The notes: a model not told the origin generated them from the letters alone. A stretch of 64,000 nt of DNA from a virus (IMGVR_UViG_3300043410_001007:39930-103929); one strand, 5' to 3'; shown: positions 52,416 to 59,612, counted from the first letter of the stretch. Numbers and translations: made by a program.

Positions 52416-52645
52416 TCGACCATCCATTCGTAGGTGATTTATCTCACCTCACACTAGAAGAACTAACTGAAAAAGTAAGTAGTCTCACTAAGAAGATGTC
52501 ATGGGCTTCCAGTGTTGGCAATCACTCGATGGCCCAACAAATTCAAATGGTATTAGGATCCTACCGCCGCGAAATCTCTAAAAAACAAGCAGAGATGTTC
52601 GACGATACCTCCAGTACAATCAAGGGCAAAATCGATATCAACTAA
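52412..52645 (+). CDS. Small conserved T4-like phage protein
   Basis: 77 residues from ATG 52412, in ATGA overlap with the fibre gene and with AAGGATG upstream; the upstream in-frame ATG 52382 lies inside the fibre gene and is unlikely. HPFVGDLSHLTLEELTEKVSSL and QIQMVLGSYRREISKKQAEMF match a small helical protein conserved among T4-like marine phages. Function unknown. Confidence 0.6.
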   Translation: MIDHPFVGDLSHLTLEELTEKVSSLTKKMSWASSVGNHSMAQQIQMVLGSYRREISKKQAEMFDDTSSTIKGKIDIN

Positions 52646-52656
52646 TCCAAAAGAGG

Positions 52657-52685
52657 TTGACTGTCACCTCCGCATAGTGTACAAT
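52657..52685 (+). promoter_or_regulatory. Sigma-70-type promoter, leaderless
   Basis: TTGACT (52657-52662), 17-base spacer, TACAAT (52680-52685). Only 6 bases lie between the -10 and ATG 52692, so the start of transcription should fall on the start codon. Confidence 0.75.
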
Positions 52686-52691
52686 CGACCC

Positions 52692-53201
52692 ATGATACAG
52701 GATAAATTCGGCCAACAAGCATACACCGTAGATGAACTATGTGCGATGCTTATGGTCGATCCCATGAAACAACTAGATGGTGCTCTAGCCACTACCTCTA
52801 TCCAGTATCACTACGACCTTGAGATTGAGAACCCACCCAACATCCAGGAGTATGTCCAGCCACCACTCTCCTTAGAAGAGTTCGATCACCAACTCCAACA
52901 AAACTGGCACATGCCTCCGGAGTACCGTGACCTAGACATAGTACAATACTTACTAGATAAATGTGACGGTGATGACGCTAAACTACAGCGAGTGGGCGAA
53001 GAACTCCTGCTCTATGTCGAACGAGACCTCCTACCACTGCTCCAATATTTACATTATCTAGTGACTACTATGCGACTAAATAACATTGTATGGGGCGTAG
53101 GCCGTGGCAGTTCAGTCGCTAGTTACGTCTTGTACCTACTTGGTGTTCACAGAATCGATTCGATGTATTACGATCTGGACGTCAAGGACTTCTTACGATA
53201 A
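52692..53201 (+). CDS. Protein with DNA polymerase III alpha-like fragment
   Basis: 169 residues from ATG 52692; the GTG at 52677 overlaps the promoter -10. The C-terminus WGVGRGSSVASYVLYLLGV followed by RIDSMYYDLDVKDFLR matches the GRGSSAGSLVAYLLGIT..DP..Y.L.FERFL stretch of bacterial PolC/DnaE alpha subunits. The catalytic Asp residues and the rest of the polymerase are absent. The N-terminal about 100 residues are acidic and not recognised. It is too short to be a polymerase; a DNA-binding remnant or regulator of host DnaE is possible. Confidence 0.55.
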   Translation: MIQDKFGQQAYTVDELCAMLMVDPMKQLDGALATTSIQYHYDLEIENPPNIQEYVQPPLSLEEFDHQLQQNWHMPPEYRDLDIVQYLLDKCDGDDAKLQRVGEELLLYVERDLLPLLQYLHYLVTTMRLNNIVWGVGRGSSVASYVLYLLGVHRIDSMYYDLDVKDFLR

Positions 53202-53210
53202 GGATAACAG

Positions 53211-53549
53211 ATGTCTAACTACAAAACAGCAATGGGCAAAACAGTCAACATGGAGCAACTACGTGCTAAAAATCAAGGCACACGAGCAGTAGGCAACATG
53301 AACGTAGATGCCGCCGGCAATACCCTGGACTCACACAATCGAGTAATCAGTGATTCCTCACGCCGTGTAAATGAGGTGTACAATCGTTCAAGACAGAATC
53401 CAGGCGCAATCCCACGTCAGGTAAGTGCTAACCGCCCACAACAACGAGCATCTCAACCAGCAGTGCGTGAATTGGATCTAAGTTCCAATGAACTCCAGCA
53501 GATGAATGACTGGGATGCGGAAGAGCCAGTGGGCAAATCAGTCCGCTAA
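53211..53549 (+). CDS. Conserved T4-like phage protein
   Basis: 112 residues, ATG 53211 after AAGGA. AMGKTVNMEQLRAKNQGTRAVGN and NVDAAGNTLDSHNRVI are patterns I know from a conserved protein of T4-like marine phages, function not established. The rest is Arg/Gln/Ser rich and likely disordered. It follows the PolIII-alpha-like gene by 9 bases. Confidence 0.6.
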   Translation: MSNYKTAMGKTVNMEQLRAKNQGTRAVGNMNVDAAGNTLDSHNRVISDSSRRVNEVYNRSRQNPGAIPRQVSANRPQQRASQPAVRELDLSSNELQQMNDWDAEEPVGKSVR

Positions 53550-53559
53550 TAGTTCCAAA

Positions 53560-53597
53560 AGCTATTGTATTCTTCAACATGAAGTGATACAATAGCT
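53560..53597 (+). promoter_or_regulatory. Dyad promoter of the groES-like gene, leaderless
   Basis: TTGTAT (53565-53570), 17-base spacer, TACAAT (53588-53593). The two boxes lie in the arms of an 11-bp perfect inverted repeat (53560-53570 and 53587-53597) with a second dyad (CTTCA/TGAAG) inside. Only 6 bases lie between the -10 and ATG 53600. Confidence 0.75.
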
Positions 53598-53599
53598 AC

Positions 53600-53968
53600 A
53601 TGACTAAATTAGCATTCGAACCACACAAGATAAACAAGGCTCAACTCAAGCCGCTTCGTGACCATGTAATCGTCACTGAAATGAGTTTCAAAGAGCGCAT
53701 TGTAGGCAACATCATTCTGCCTAACGATGACGGCAAATCATCCGGCATTCGCCCACGTTGGGCACAAGTATACGCAGTCGGTCCAGAACAAACAACAATC
53801 AAACCAGGTGACTATGTTCTAGTAGAGCATGGTCGATGGACCCGTGCTATCAATGTAGAAGATGAAACAGGTACTCATGCGCTTCGTCGTGTAGACCCCA
53901 ACGGTCTAATGATGGTCAGTGATTATCTACCCCAAGATGAAACTCTAAGCGATAAGGTATCGGGCTAA
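53600..53968 (+). CDS. GroES-like co-chaperonin (gp31-type)
   Basis: 122 residues, ATG 53600. LKPLRDHVIVTEMSF (GroES start block is KPLxDRV), GNIILPND, PRWAQVYAVGPEQ, IKPGDYVLVEHGR and MMVSDYLP follow the Hsp10 fold. It should cap host GroEL and let it fold large phage proteins such as the capsid protein, like T4 gp31. The mobile loop (KERIVGNIILPND) is present. A few residues at the end overlap the next small gene. Leaderless mRNA is expected. Confidence 0.8.
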   Translation: MTKLAFEPHKINKAQLKPLRDHVIVTEMSFKERIVGNIILPNDDGKSSGIRPRWAQVYAVGPEQTTIKPGDYVLVEHGRWTRAINVEDETGTHALRRVDPNGLMMVSDYLPQDETLSDKVSG

Positions 53969-54087
53969 TGTACATCACAAACAAATACGGCTCAATCAAA
54001 CTTCCATATGATGGCGAGTTGCTAGTATGGTTACAACAACATTATCCATATTCACAATACAAGGCAGTTACTAATGAAATGGCTTGA
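53968..54087 (+). CDS. Small hypothetical protein
   Basis: 39 residues, ATG 53968 overlapping the GroES-like stop (TAATG) and reaching into the next gene by 14 bases. Sequence begins MYITNKYGSIKLPYDGELL and is Tyr rich. Overlaps on both sides suggest a real coupled gene; not recognised. Confidence 0.45.
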   Translation: MYITNKYGSIKLPYDGELLVWLQQHYPYSQYKAVTNEMA

Positions 54088-54418
54088 TAATCTAATACTC
54101 AAACGTGCTGGCTACTTAATCAACAATCAACCAGCAGGACAAGAATCGGATAGACCTCTTCCATACATACCGAAAGCGCTAAAAAATATGAACTCAATAG
54201 GATCAGTAAAAACATCAAGGCAACAAGCAGACCTTAATAGAGAAAACAAGTCATTGAACTTTACTCTACACCCAGCAGAGGGCGGCTACATCTTAGAATT
54301 GTCTCACTACGACCCTAATCATGACCGCTACAGTCAACGCTTACATATTATCAATGACACTGATGATATGGGAGATTCAATAGGAAAAATTGTTACATTG
54401 GAGTTACTACGCAGATGA
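54074..54418 (+). CDS. Conserved phage hypothetical protein
   Basis: 114 residues, ATG 54074. The C-terminal half (GGYILELSHYDPNHDRYSQRL, then IINDTDDMG and GKIVTLELLRR) is a pattern conserved in T4-like marine phages and known to me only as a hypothetical. The N-terminal half has RPLPYIPKALKN. Its stop overlaps the clamp-loader start (ATGA), suggesting a link to replication. Confidence 0.6.
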   Translation: MKWLDNLILKRAGYLINNQPAGQESDRPLPYIPKALKNMNSIGSVKTSRQQADLNRENKSLNFTLHPAEGGYILELSHYDPNHDRYSQRLHIINDTDDMGDSIGKIVTLELLRR

Positions 54419-55344
54419 GTTTCAAAAACAAATTGTGGGTCGAAAAATATCGCCCATCAAAAGCATCGGACTATGTATTCGTTGACAGCAGACAACAAAA
54501 GCAAGTAGAAGGCTGGATTACCGAAGGTAGTTGCCCACACGTACTCTTCGCGGGTGAGCCAGGTACCGGCAAAACAACACTAGCAAAAGTTCTAATCAAT
54601 GAACTGGGCATTGAAGAGTACGATGTACTTGAAATCAACGCATCACGTGATAACGGCGTAGATTTTATCCGTGAACGCATTGAAGCATTCGTTATGACTA
54701 TGCCATTCGGTAAGTTCAAAGTCGTACTCTTAGACGAAGCTGACTACTTATCGCAACCAGCACAAGCGGTACTACGTGGCCTAATCGAACAGTATGCGAA
54801 CGTTGCTCGTTTCATGCTGACCTGTAACTACGCACACAAGATTATCCCTGCGCTAAAGTCACGTTGCGAAACATTCGTAATCTCTAAGCCAGAACGTGTA
54901 GACTTTACAGCACGTGCGGCAACAGTACTCGTAACAGAGAATATCGAATTCGACTTAGACACGCTCGATAGTTATGTTGGCGCTACTTACCCCGATTTAC
55001 GCAAGTGCCTTAACCAACTACAAAACAATTCGTCAACTGGTACACTACTTCAGGTACAAGCAGGTATCAGTGACGAAGACTCTACGCTTGTAGAAGCAAC
55101 AGGGCTTTTCAAATCGGGCAAAATCTTAGACGGCCGTAAGATTCTATTACAATACTTGAGTATGAATCCAGGTCAGCTAGAAGAAATCTATCGTTGGATG
55201 TACAACAACTTAGACTTGTGGGGTAAAACACAAGAACAAAAAGACCAGGCTATCATTACTATTCGTAATGGCTTAGCAAACTTACCATTGGTTGGTATCC
55301 CAGAAATCAGTCTGGCTGCTACACTAATCGAATTGACTCAATAA
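54415..55344 (+). CDS. 44: Sliding-clamp loader large subunit (gp44-type AAA+ ATPase)
   Basis: 309 residues (T4 gp44 has 319). WVEKYRPSKASDYVF start block, Walker A AGEPGTGKTTLAKVL (about residues 46-60), Walker B VVLLDEADYLS (about 102-112) and sensor/arginine-finger LKSRCETFVIS (about 147-157) are standard for RFC-type clamp loaders. It uses ATP to open the gp45-type clamp and load it on primer-template; the small subunit (gp62) and clamp are not in this window. The same clamp would be needed as activator for the T4-type late promoters seen here. Confidence 0.9.
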   Translation: MSFKNKLWVEKYRPSKASDYVFVDSRQQKQVEGWITEGSCPHVLFAGEPGTGKTTLAKVLINELGIEEYDVLEINASRDNGVDFIRERIEAFVMTMPFGKFKVVLLDEADYLSQPAQAVLRGLIEQYANVARFMLTCNYAHKIIPALKSRCETFVISKPERVDFTARAATVLVTENIEFDLDTLDSYVGATYPDLRKCLNQLQNNSSTGTLLQVQAGISDEDSTLVEATGLFKSGKILDGRKILLQYLSMNPGQLEEIYRWMYNNLDLWGKTQEQKDQAIITIRNGLANLPLVGIPEISLAATLIELTQ

Positions 55345-55354
55345 AGGAAACAAA

Positions 55355-55546
55355 ATGTCACAGCAACTAATCGAAGCGGAATTCGCCGCATACACCGTAG
55401 AGAACGCAAAGTTCAACGCAGGCAATGCCGCCGCTGGCACTCGTGCTCGTAAGCACCTGGGTGAACTAGCAAAAGCAATCAAGGCTCGTCGTGCTGAAAT
55501 TACAGCAGAGAAGGCCGCCAGAGCAGAAGCCAAGAAAGCTGCTTAA
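55355..55546 (+). CDS. Small histone H1/Hc1-like protein
   Basis: 63 residues, ATG 55355 with AAAGGAAACAAA upstream. KFNAGNAAAGTRARKHLGELAKAIKARR resembles the N-terminal conserved part of Hc1/histone H1-like bacterial proteins (KAAGTRxRKxLQELKKLxQxxR), and the end is Ala/Lys/Glu rich. It might bind phage or host DNA. Family call is tentative because the protein is short and low in complexity. Confidence 0.5.
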   Translation: MSQQLIEAEFAAYTVENAKFNAGNAAAGTRARKHLGELAKAIKARRAEITAEKAARAEAKKAA

Positions 55547-55547
55547 A

Positions 55548-55763
55548 ATGAACTCGGTCGATATGGCAAACGCCCTCATCCACAGAGCTAAAAATCTACA
55601 GGAATTTACAGTAGAGGTTGAAGTACCGGAAGACTTTAGATTCAACGGATTGATTCCGTTCGATATGACTATCAACGAGGGTATGATATCGGCAAAAGTA
55701 TTTGCCTTAGACTTTGATGAGGCAGTCAAACGACTCGATGACTTCTTAGAAGGTCAGAAATAA
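55548..55763 (+). CDS. Small conserved phage protein
   Basis: 71 residues from ATG 55548, 1 base after the upstream TAA; ORF extension to 55491 lies in the upstream gene. VEVEVPEDFRFNGLIPFDMTI and AKVFALDFDEAVKRLDDFLE show a small beta-alpha fold. Function not known. Gene ends at a strong bidirectional terminator. Confidence 0.55.
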   Translation: MNSVDMANALIHRAKNLQEFTVEVEVPEDFRFNGLIPFDMTINEGMISAKVFALDFDEAVKRLDDFLEGQK

Positions 55764-55764
55764 T

Positions 55765-55787
55765 AAAGGGGCTTACGAGCCCCTTTT
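55765..55787. terminator. Bidirectional Rho-independent terminator
   Basis: AAAGGGGCT-TACG-AGCCCCTTTT between convergent genes (plus strand to 55763, minus strand to 55789). Confidence 0.9.
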
Positions 55788-55788
55788 C

Positions 55789-56253
55789 TTATAGCTTCTG
55801 ATACATCACATGATACTGTGGTAACAATCCCATCTTCTTAGCACTAGCTAAACGCACGGTATTATCAACATGGACAACACTTTGAATACTAGTACACTTG
55901 AGTGACTTGCCAATATGCTCTATGTAATGATGCATTAGTGTGTACAAACCTCTGCCTCTTGCTTCTGGCGCAACAGCACTAAGAGTAATCCAAATCATCT
56001 GCTTCTCTACATTGTGTAGATAGACGATATGACCTAGAATAGTACCATCTAACTCAGTAGCATAAACAGCACCGTGAGTGTCTTCCCAAGTCGTAGTAGG
56101 ATTACTGTGACCATTGTCAATTAGGTCAGCCATTTGTCTCAGAAAGAACGAGTACATCTCACTTCCACCAATCTTCGCCACAGTTTTCACTAGTATTGAG
56201 CGGCCGTGTTTATCTTTTTCATCTGTTACGCTGGTTGGTTGTACTGTAATCAT
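55789..56253 (-). CDS. GNAT-family N-acetyltransferase
   Basis: 154 residues, minus-strand ATG 56253. VAPEARGRGLYTLMHHYIEHI is motif A (RxxGxG/A) for acetyl-CoA binding; IQSVVHVDNTVRLASAKKMGL is the typical C-terminal N...A...K.GF block. It should transfer an acetyl group to an amine; substrate unknown. A late octamer (minus strand) ends 5 bases before the ATG. It is the last gene of the minus-strand island. Confidence 0.75.
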   Translation of the reverse strand: MITVQPTSVTDEKDKHGRSILVKTVAKIGGSEMYSFFLRQMADLIDNGHSNPTTTWEDTHGAVYATELDGTILGHIVYLHNVEKQMIWITLSAVAPEARGRGLYTLMHHYIEHIGKSLKCTSIQSVVHVDNTVRLASAKKMGLLPQYHVMYQKL

Positions 56254-56258
56254 ACAGC

Positions 56259-56266
56259 TATTTAGA
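56259..56266 (-). promoter_or_regulatory. Late promoter octamer, minus strand
   Basis: TCTAAATA on the minus strand, 5 bases before ATG 56253; no ribosome binding site between. Confidence 0.5.
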
Positions 56267-56268
56267 TA

Positions 56269-56400
56269 TTATCTCATGTAGTATGAAAATTCACCAAGAG
56301 CCTTGTTATATGATTCGCTAGGAAATAGAAATGGCAGAGAGATAAAACTTATAGCGCATATGATTACTAATGCGATTGAATATAACTCTCGCCACTTCAT
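56269..56400 (-). CDS. Small single-pass membrane protein
   Basis: 43 residues, ATG at 56400 overlapping the stop of the oxygenase-like gene (ATGA on the minus strand). A hydrophobic segment (about residues 8-26, IALVIICAISFISLPFLF) predicts one membrane helix; a short polar tail follows. It is too small to be the TctB membrane subunit of a tripartite tricarboxylate transporter. Coupling suggests it is made with the oxygenase-like and TctC proteins. Confidence 0.55.
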   Translation of the reverse strand: MKWRELYSIALVIICAISFISLPFLFPSESYNKALGEFSYYMR

Positions 56401-56990
56401 TTGAACTTTTCCGGTAGGGCATTGAAACTTACTTGAAAGTTAGTTCGTCTACTAGTTACATTCTCGACACTGTGGATTACCTGTGTATTCAGAATATACC
56501 AACAGTTATGTGGTCCCTGAATCTTGTCTAGTAGTTTCAAGTGACTACTACGTTCAACTGCTAGTCCACGCTCACGTAATACAGGATGGCCATCTTCTTG
56601 CCAGAAACTCAATGTAGCATCAGGGCCACCAGTTTCGATGTTGTATAGTAATACGAACTCTCTGGTAGTATCAGTGTGTGGTAGTTGCTCTTTATCAAAG
56701 AACATCACGCCGCTATTGTTTTCTTCAAAAGTATCGATGATGTTCTCTCTGACCCACTGAGTGTATTCATCATTGAAACGATATCTAATGTTCTGGTTAC
56801 TAGCCATTGGTTTGATCCAGTTGTATGTCTGGTCTTGCCAATCGTCAGTCTTATCGATAGATAGATAATCTAGATTGTCGGATTTGAATAGACCTAAATC
56901 TGGACGATATACTCGGTCAATCTTATCGATTAACTCTGCTGGTGGACTAGGTAAGTCCAGAACTTTATAATACCATTCCATGACGTTCAC
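56397..56990 (-). CDS. 2OG-Fe(II) oxygenase-like protein
   Basis: 197 residues, minus-strand ATG 56990 in overlap with the TctC stop. PHTDTTREFVLLYNIE gives HxD, and NTQVIHSVENVTSRRTNFQVSF gives the distal His and Arg of the 2-oxoglutarate oxygenase double-stranded beta helix. No family name can be set by eye; many T4-like phages have such proteins. Substrate unknown. It sits between TctC and the small membrane protein in one overlapping transcription unit. Confidence 0.55.
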   Translation of the reverse strand: MNVMEWYYKVLDLPSPPAELIDKIDRVYRPDLGLFKSDNLDYLSIDKTDDWQDQTYNWIKPMASNQNIRYRFNDEYTQWVRENIIDTFEENNSGVMFFDKEQLPHTDTTREFVLLYNIETGGPDATLSFWQEDGHPVLRERGLAVERSSHLKLLDKIQGPHNCWYILNTQVIHSVENVTSRRTNFQVSFNALPEKFK

Positions 56991-57898
56991 TTCATTGTTT
57001 TCTTAGCAACTTCACTTACTTCTTCCCAGTGTTTTGCCTGCTCATTGTACCAAGCGTCTAGCTTGTTCGTAGGTACATCTAGTGGAGAGCCGAAATCAAC
57101 TTGGTAAGTATTGAGTACGGCATCAGTTCTTGATGCTTTATAAAGAATGTTTCTAAGCTCAGTGAATTTTTCTTCTGGCATAGAACGTGGTGCTACTAGG
57201 TGATTAGGGTTGCTCATCTTGGTAAACACTTGTGGGAAGCCACTACTTACATAAGTTGGCCGACCATTTACTGACTTAGATCCTGTGATGCCTAGAATAG
57301 TTACTTTCTTGCCATCTTCACCATTGACCCACTTCTCTTGTTCGCCCATGAAGCCGATACTAATATCTAAGTTACCTGATAACATTGACATTAGAGCATC
57401 AGTAGTTGATTTGAATGGAACAATAGTAGCATTAGGATACTTGGTCATAATCTGTACTGATGATAGATGACTTACTACGCCTAAACCACTAACGCCGATG
57501 TTGATAGGAGCGTTAGTTGGAATTTCTTTCCATGATTTGTACTTCACACTAGCAGCCGACATAGGAGCAGAAGTCTGTGGTAGTAGTTCTCTGAAGTCAG
57601 AGATTTTGTGACTTTCGTTAGGGAAGAAATTAGGGCGAACAAAGAAAGCACCACTGGTAGCTAAGATAGTGTTTGGTGTATTTGCTACATGACGACTAGC
57701 GATACTACCACCAGCACCTGGTTTAGCATCGAATACAAATGTGTATTTGTCTTGTGCTTTGTTTGCTTCTTCTACGAGTACACGACTGTAGTTTGCCATC
57801 GTATCACTGACACTAAACGCATACACAACTGTGATAGTTTCGCCAGCATGGGCTAGTGCGCCAAGTGATAGTAGAATAGAGAGTAATAGTTTTTTCAT
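56987..57898 (-). CDS. TctC/Bug-type periplasmic substrate-binding protein, copy 1
   Basis: 303 residues, signal peptide MKKLLLSILLSLGALAHA (cut before GE). FDAKPGAGGSIASRHVANTP is the conserved ligand-loop block of Bug/TctC proteins of the tripartite tricarboxylate transporters; FKSTTDALMSMLSGNLDISIG follows. Usual length is about 300. It would bind a carboxylate or similar ligand in the periplasm and present it to host TctAB permeases; no permease is seen in this window. Copy 2 at 58689 has the same layout, so this is a phage gene family. A dyad lies just upstream. Confidence 0.8.
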   Translation of the reverse strand: MKKLLLSILLSLGALAHAGETITVVYAFSVSDTMANYSRVLVEEANKAQDKYTFVFDAKPGAGGSIASRHVANTPNTILATSGAFFVRPNFFPNESHKISDFRELLPQTSAPMSAASVKYKSWKEIPTNAPINIGVSGLGVVSHLSSVQIMTKYPNATIVPFKSTTDALMSMLSGNLDISIGFMGEQEKWVNGEDGKKVTILGITGSKSVNGRPTYVSSGFPQVFTKMSNPNHLVAPRSMPEEKFTELRNILYKASRTDAVLNTYQVDFGSPLDVPTNKLDAWYNEQAKHWEEVSEVAKKTMK

Positions 57899-57914
57899 GT
57901 TGAATCCTTGATTA

Positions 57915-57934
57915 TGTACATTGATTTATGTACA
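57915..57934. promoter_or_regulatory. Candidate operator dyad upstream of TctC copy 1
   Basis: TGTACAT-TGATTT-ATGTACA: nearly full 7-bp arms with 6-base centre, between luxR-type gene and tctC. It could be a site for the neighbouring regulator or part of the promoter (ACATAAAT on the minus strand). Confidence 0.4.
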
Positions 57935-57962
57935 CTACACGCGGTCAACACTATACTTTCGT

Positions 57963-58640
57963 TTATCTGGTTACGTCTGTTTTGTTAGCGAGTGCTAGTT
58001 GTGTTCTGGTCTTCAAACCAAACTTACGAAGAATAATACTAACGTGGTTCTTTACAGCCTGCTCACTTATCTTTAGCGCACCCGCAATTTGTTTGTTTGA
58101 CATACCACGCTTGGCTACCATGTTGAAAATCTGTGACTGCCTGTCAGTGAGGGCAATAGAGTTCTTCTTTACTGTGTTTGTATCCTTGATACACACGGCC
58201 GGCCAATGAGCATCGCCTGCTACAAGTGTCTGATACGCAGTAATAGTATGCTTCTTATCAAAGAATCGCATTGCTGGTATGATACCTAGAACACAGTTTC
58301 TTTTTAGCTTGACTAGAGTATTCTTGTCTAATGCCCTATCAGAAACAACAGCAATATCTACGGTCTTCTTATTAGCAACGAACTTCACTAGTGATGATAG
58401 CATACTCAGCACTTCGTCCAGCATCATATGCTCACGCTCTAAGAAATCTAAACGAAATACGATTAGTAGTGACTGCTCTGGAGCTTCCAATAACTCGGTC
58501 ATCACTGATGACCAAGTGCCGCTTATTCTGATATCTATCTCTGCTTCCCTACGTAATACGTCCACCACCTCACTAATAGATGATAGTTCATCTATACTCG
58601 ATGGGTCAACAGTAGGGCGAAAGTAGATAACGGTAGACAT
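57963..58640 (-). CDS. LuxR/NarL-family transcriptional regulator
   Basis: 225 residues, minus-strand ATG 58640. C-terminal IALTDRQSQIFNMVAKRGMS, then NKQIAGALKISEQAVKNHVS and ILRKFGLKTRTQLA is a complete GerE/LuxR helix-turn-helix (about residues 162-220). The N-terminal part follows a receiver fold (LLIVFRLD, IAVVSD, LGIIPAMRF, LVAGDAHWP) but the usual phosphoacceptor Asp and Lys are unclear, so it may be a pseudo-receiver. Placed between two TctC genes it probably controls them or host metabolic genes. Its start codon directly follows a terminator-like hairpin. Confidence 0.8.
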   Translation of the reverse strand: MSTVIYFRPTVDPSSIDELSSISEVVDVLRREAEIDIRISGTWSSVMTELLEAPEQSLLIVFRLDFLEREHMMLDEVLSMLSSLVKFVANKKTVDIAVVSDRALDKNTLVKLKRNCVLGIIPAMRFFDKKHTITAYQTLVAGDAHWPAVCIKDTNTVKKNSIALTDRQSQIFNMVAKRGMSNKQIAGALKISEQAVKNHVSIILRKFGLKTRTQLALANKTDVTR

Positions 58641-58667
58641 AAAAAAGCCTAGCGTTAGCTAGGCTTT
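58641..58667 (-). terminator. Rho-independent terminator overlapping the luxR leader
   Basis: Minus strand: AAAGCCTAGC-TAAC-GCTAGGCTTT then TTT, immediately followed by the luxR-type ATG. It ends the TctC copy 2 mRNA. The AGG in the right arm may be the only ribosome binding site of luxR. Confidence 0.85.
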
Positions 58668-58676
58668 GTATTTAGA
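58668..58676 (-). promoter_or_regulatory. Late promoter-like octamer, minus strand
   Basis: TCTAAATAC on the minus strand; transcription would start inside the hairpin and give a leader of about 23 bases for the regulator. Confidence 0.45.
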
Positions 58677-58688
58677 AGTCTTTGACTA

Positions 58689-59588
58689 TCAGTTAATTTT
58701 TACTTTGCTTGCTAATGACTTCCAGTAAGCAGTACTAGTAGTGAAGAACTTGTCTAGGCCGGCTTCGTTAATGTTAGCTGGTTCACAGTAGTCAACAGCA
58801 TAAGCGGCACGTACACTATCAGTCTTAGCAGCCTTAGCGAAGATTTCATAGAACTCCCGGCGCTTTGCACTATCAACTGTATCTGGTAGTAAGAGGTGAT
58901 GACCAACGTTCATCTGTGCGAATGTCCCTGGGAAACCTTCACTCACCAGTGTTGGGTAACCGTTTACACGTTTGGTGCCTGTAATGCCTAGTACGTTTAC
59001 TTGTCGACCTTTGTTGTCTTTAGCCCACTGCTCAGCTTCCGAGATGAATCCGATGTGGAAGTCTGTCTGACCACTGACCATACTCAACATACTGTCGTTA
59101 GTTGATTTGAATGGAACAATGTTCATGTTCTTGTACTTCTCTTTTAGTTCAAGTGCTGCCAAATGTGTGGTAACACCTAGGCCACTAATACCGACGCTAG
59201 CGTCCTGTGGTACTTCCTGCCATGACTTGTACTTGACGCTAGTAACTGCCATAGGAGCAGTACAGTGTACATACTGTTCACGCATCTTAGTCAAGTCGTA
59301 ACTCTCGTTAGGGAATACAACTGGACGAACGAAGAACGCAGTAGAGTGAGCAAGAATAGAATTTGGTGTATTCAGAACATGATTTACTGCGATAGCGCCG
59401 CCAGCACCTGGCTTAGTATCAAAGATAAAGTTGTATTTGTTTTGAATTTTGTTTGCTTCGTTAGCTAAAGTGCGGTGATAGTTAGCAACACTATCGCCTG
59501 GACCCCAAGCATAGAAGATTGTGATGTTTTCAGCCGCACTAGCACCGAATGCCATTGCCGCTAATAACAGAGCGAGTAGTTTTTTCAT
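58689..59588 (-). CDS. TctC/Bug-type periplasmic substrate-binding protein, copy 2
   Basis: 299 residues, signal peptide MKKLLALLLAAMAFGASA. Conserved blocks as in copy 1: FDTKPGAGGAIAVNHVLNTP, AFFVRPVVFPNESY, GISGLGVTTHLA, FKSTNDSMLSMVSGQTDF. Both phage copies are closer to each other by eye than to bacterial TctC proteins that I know, so they probably duplicated in the phage lineage; ligand specificity likely differs. AAGGAAATCCT precedes ATG, and the gene ends at a terminator hairpin before luxR. Confidence 0.8.
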   Translation of the reverse strand: MKKLLALLLAAMAFGASAAENITIFYAWGPGDSVANYHRTLANEANKIQNKYNFIFDTKPGAGGAIAVNHVLNTPNSILAHSTAFFVRPVVFPNESYDLTKMREQYVHCTAPMAVTSVKYKSWQEVPQDASVGISGLGVTTHLAALELKEKYKNMNIVPFKSTNDSMLSMVSGQTDFHIGFISEAEQWAKDNKGRQVNVLGITGTKRVNGYPTLVSEGFPGTFAQMNVGHHLLLPDTVDSAKRREFYEIFAKAAKTDSVRAAYAVDYCEPANINEAGLDKFFTTSTAYWKSLASKVKIN

Positions 59589-59612
59589 AGGATTTCCTTT
59601 GTAATGATGCTT

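Noticed and set aside
52677-52691. GTG start for the PolIII-alpha-like gene
   Set aside because: It overlaps the -10 box of the promoter; ATG 52692 is at the expected transcription start.
57928-58209. Plus-strand ORF opposite the LuxR-type gene
   Set aside because: It lies within a well-supported minus-strand gene and has no domain or ribosome binding site.
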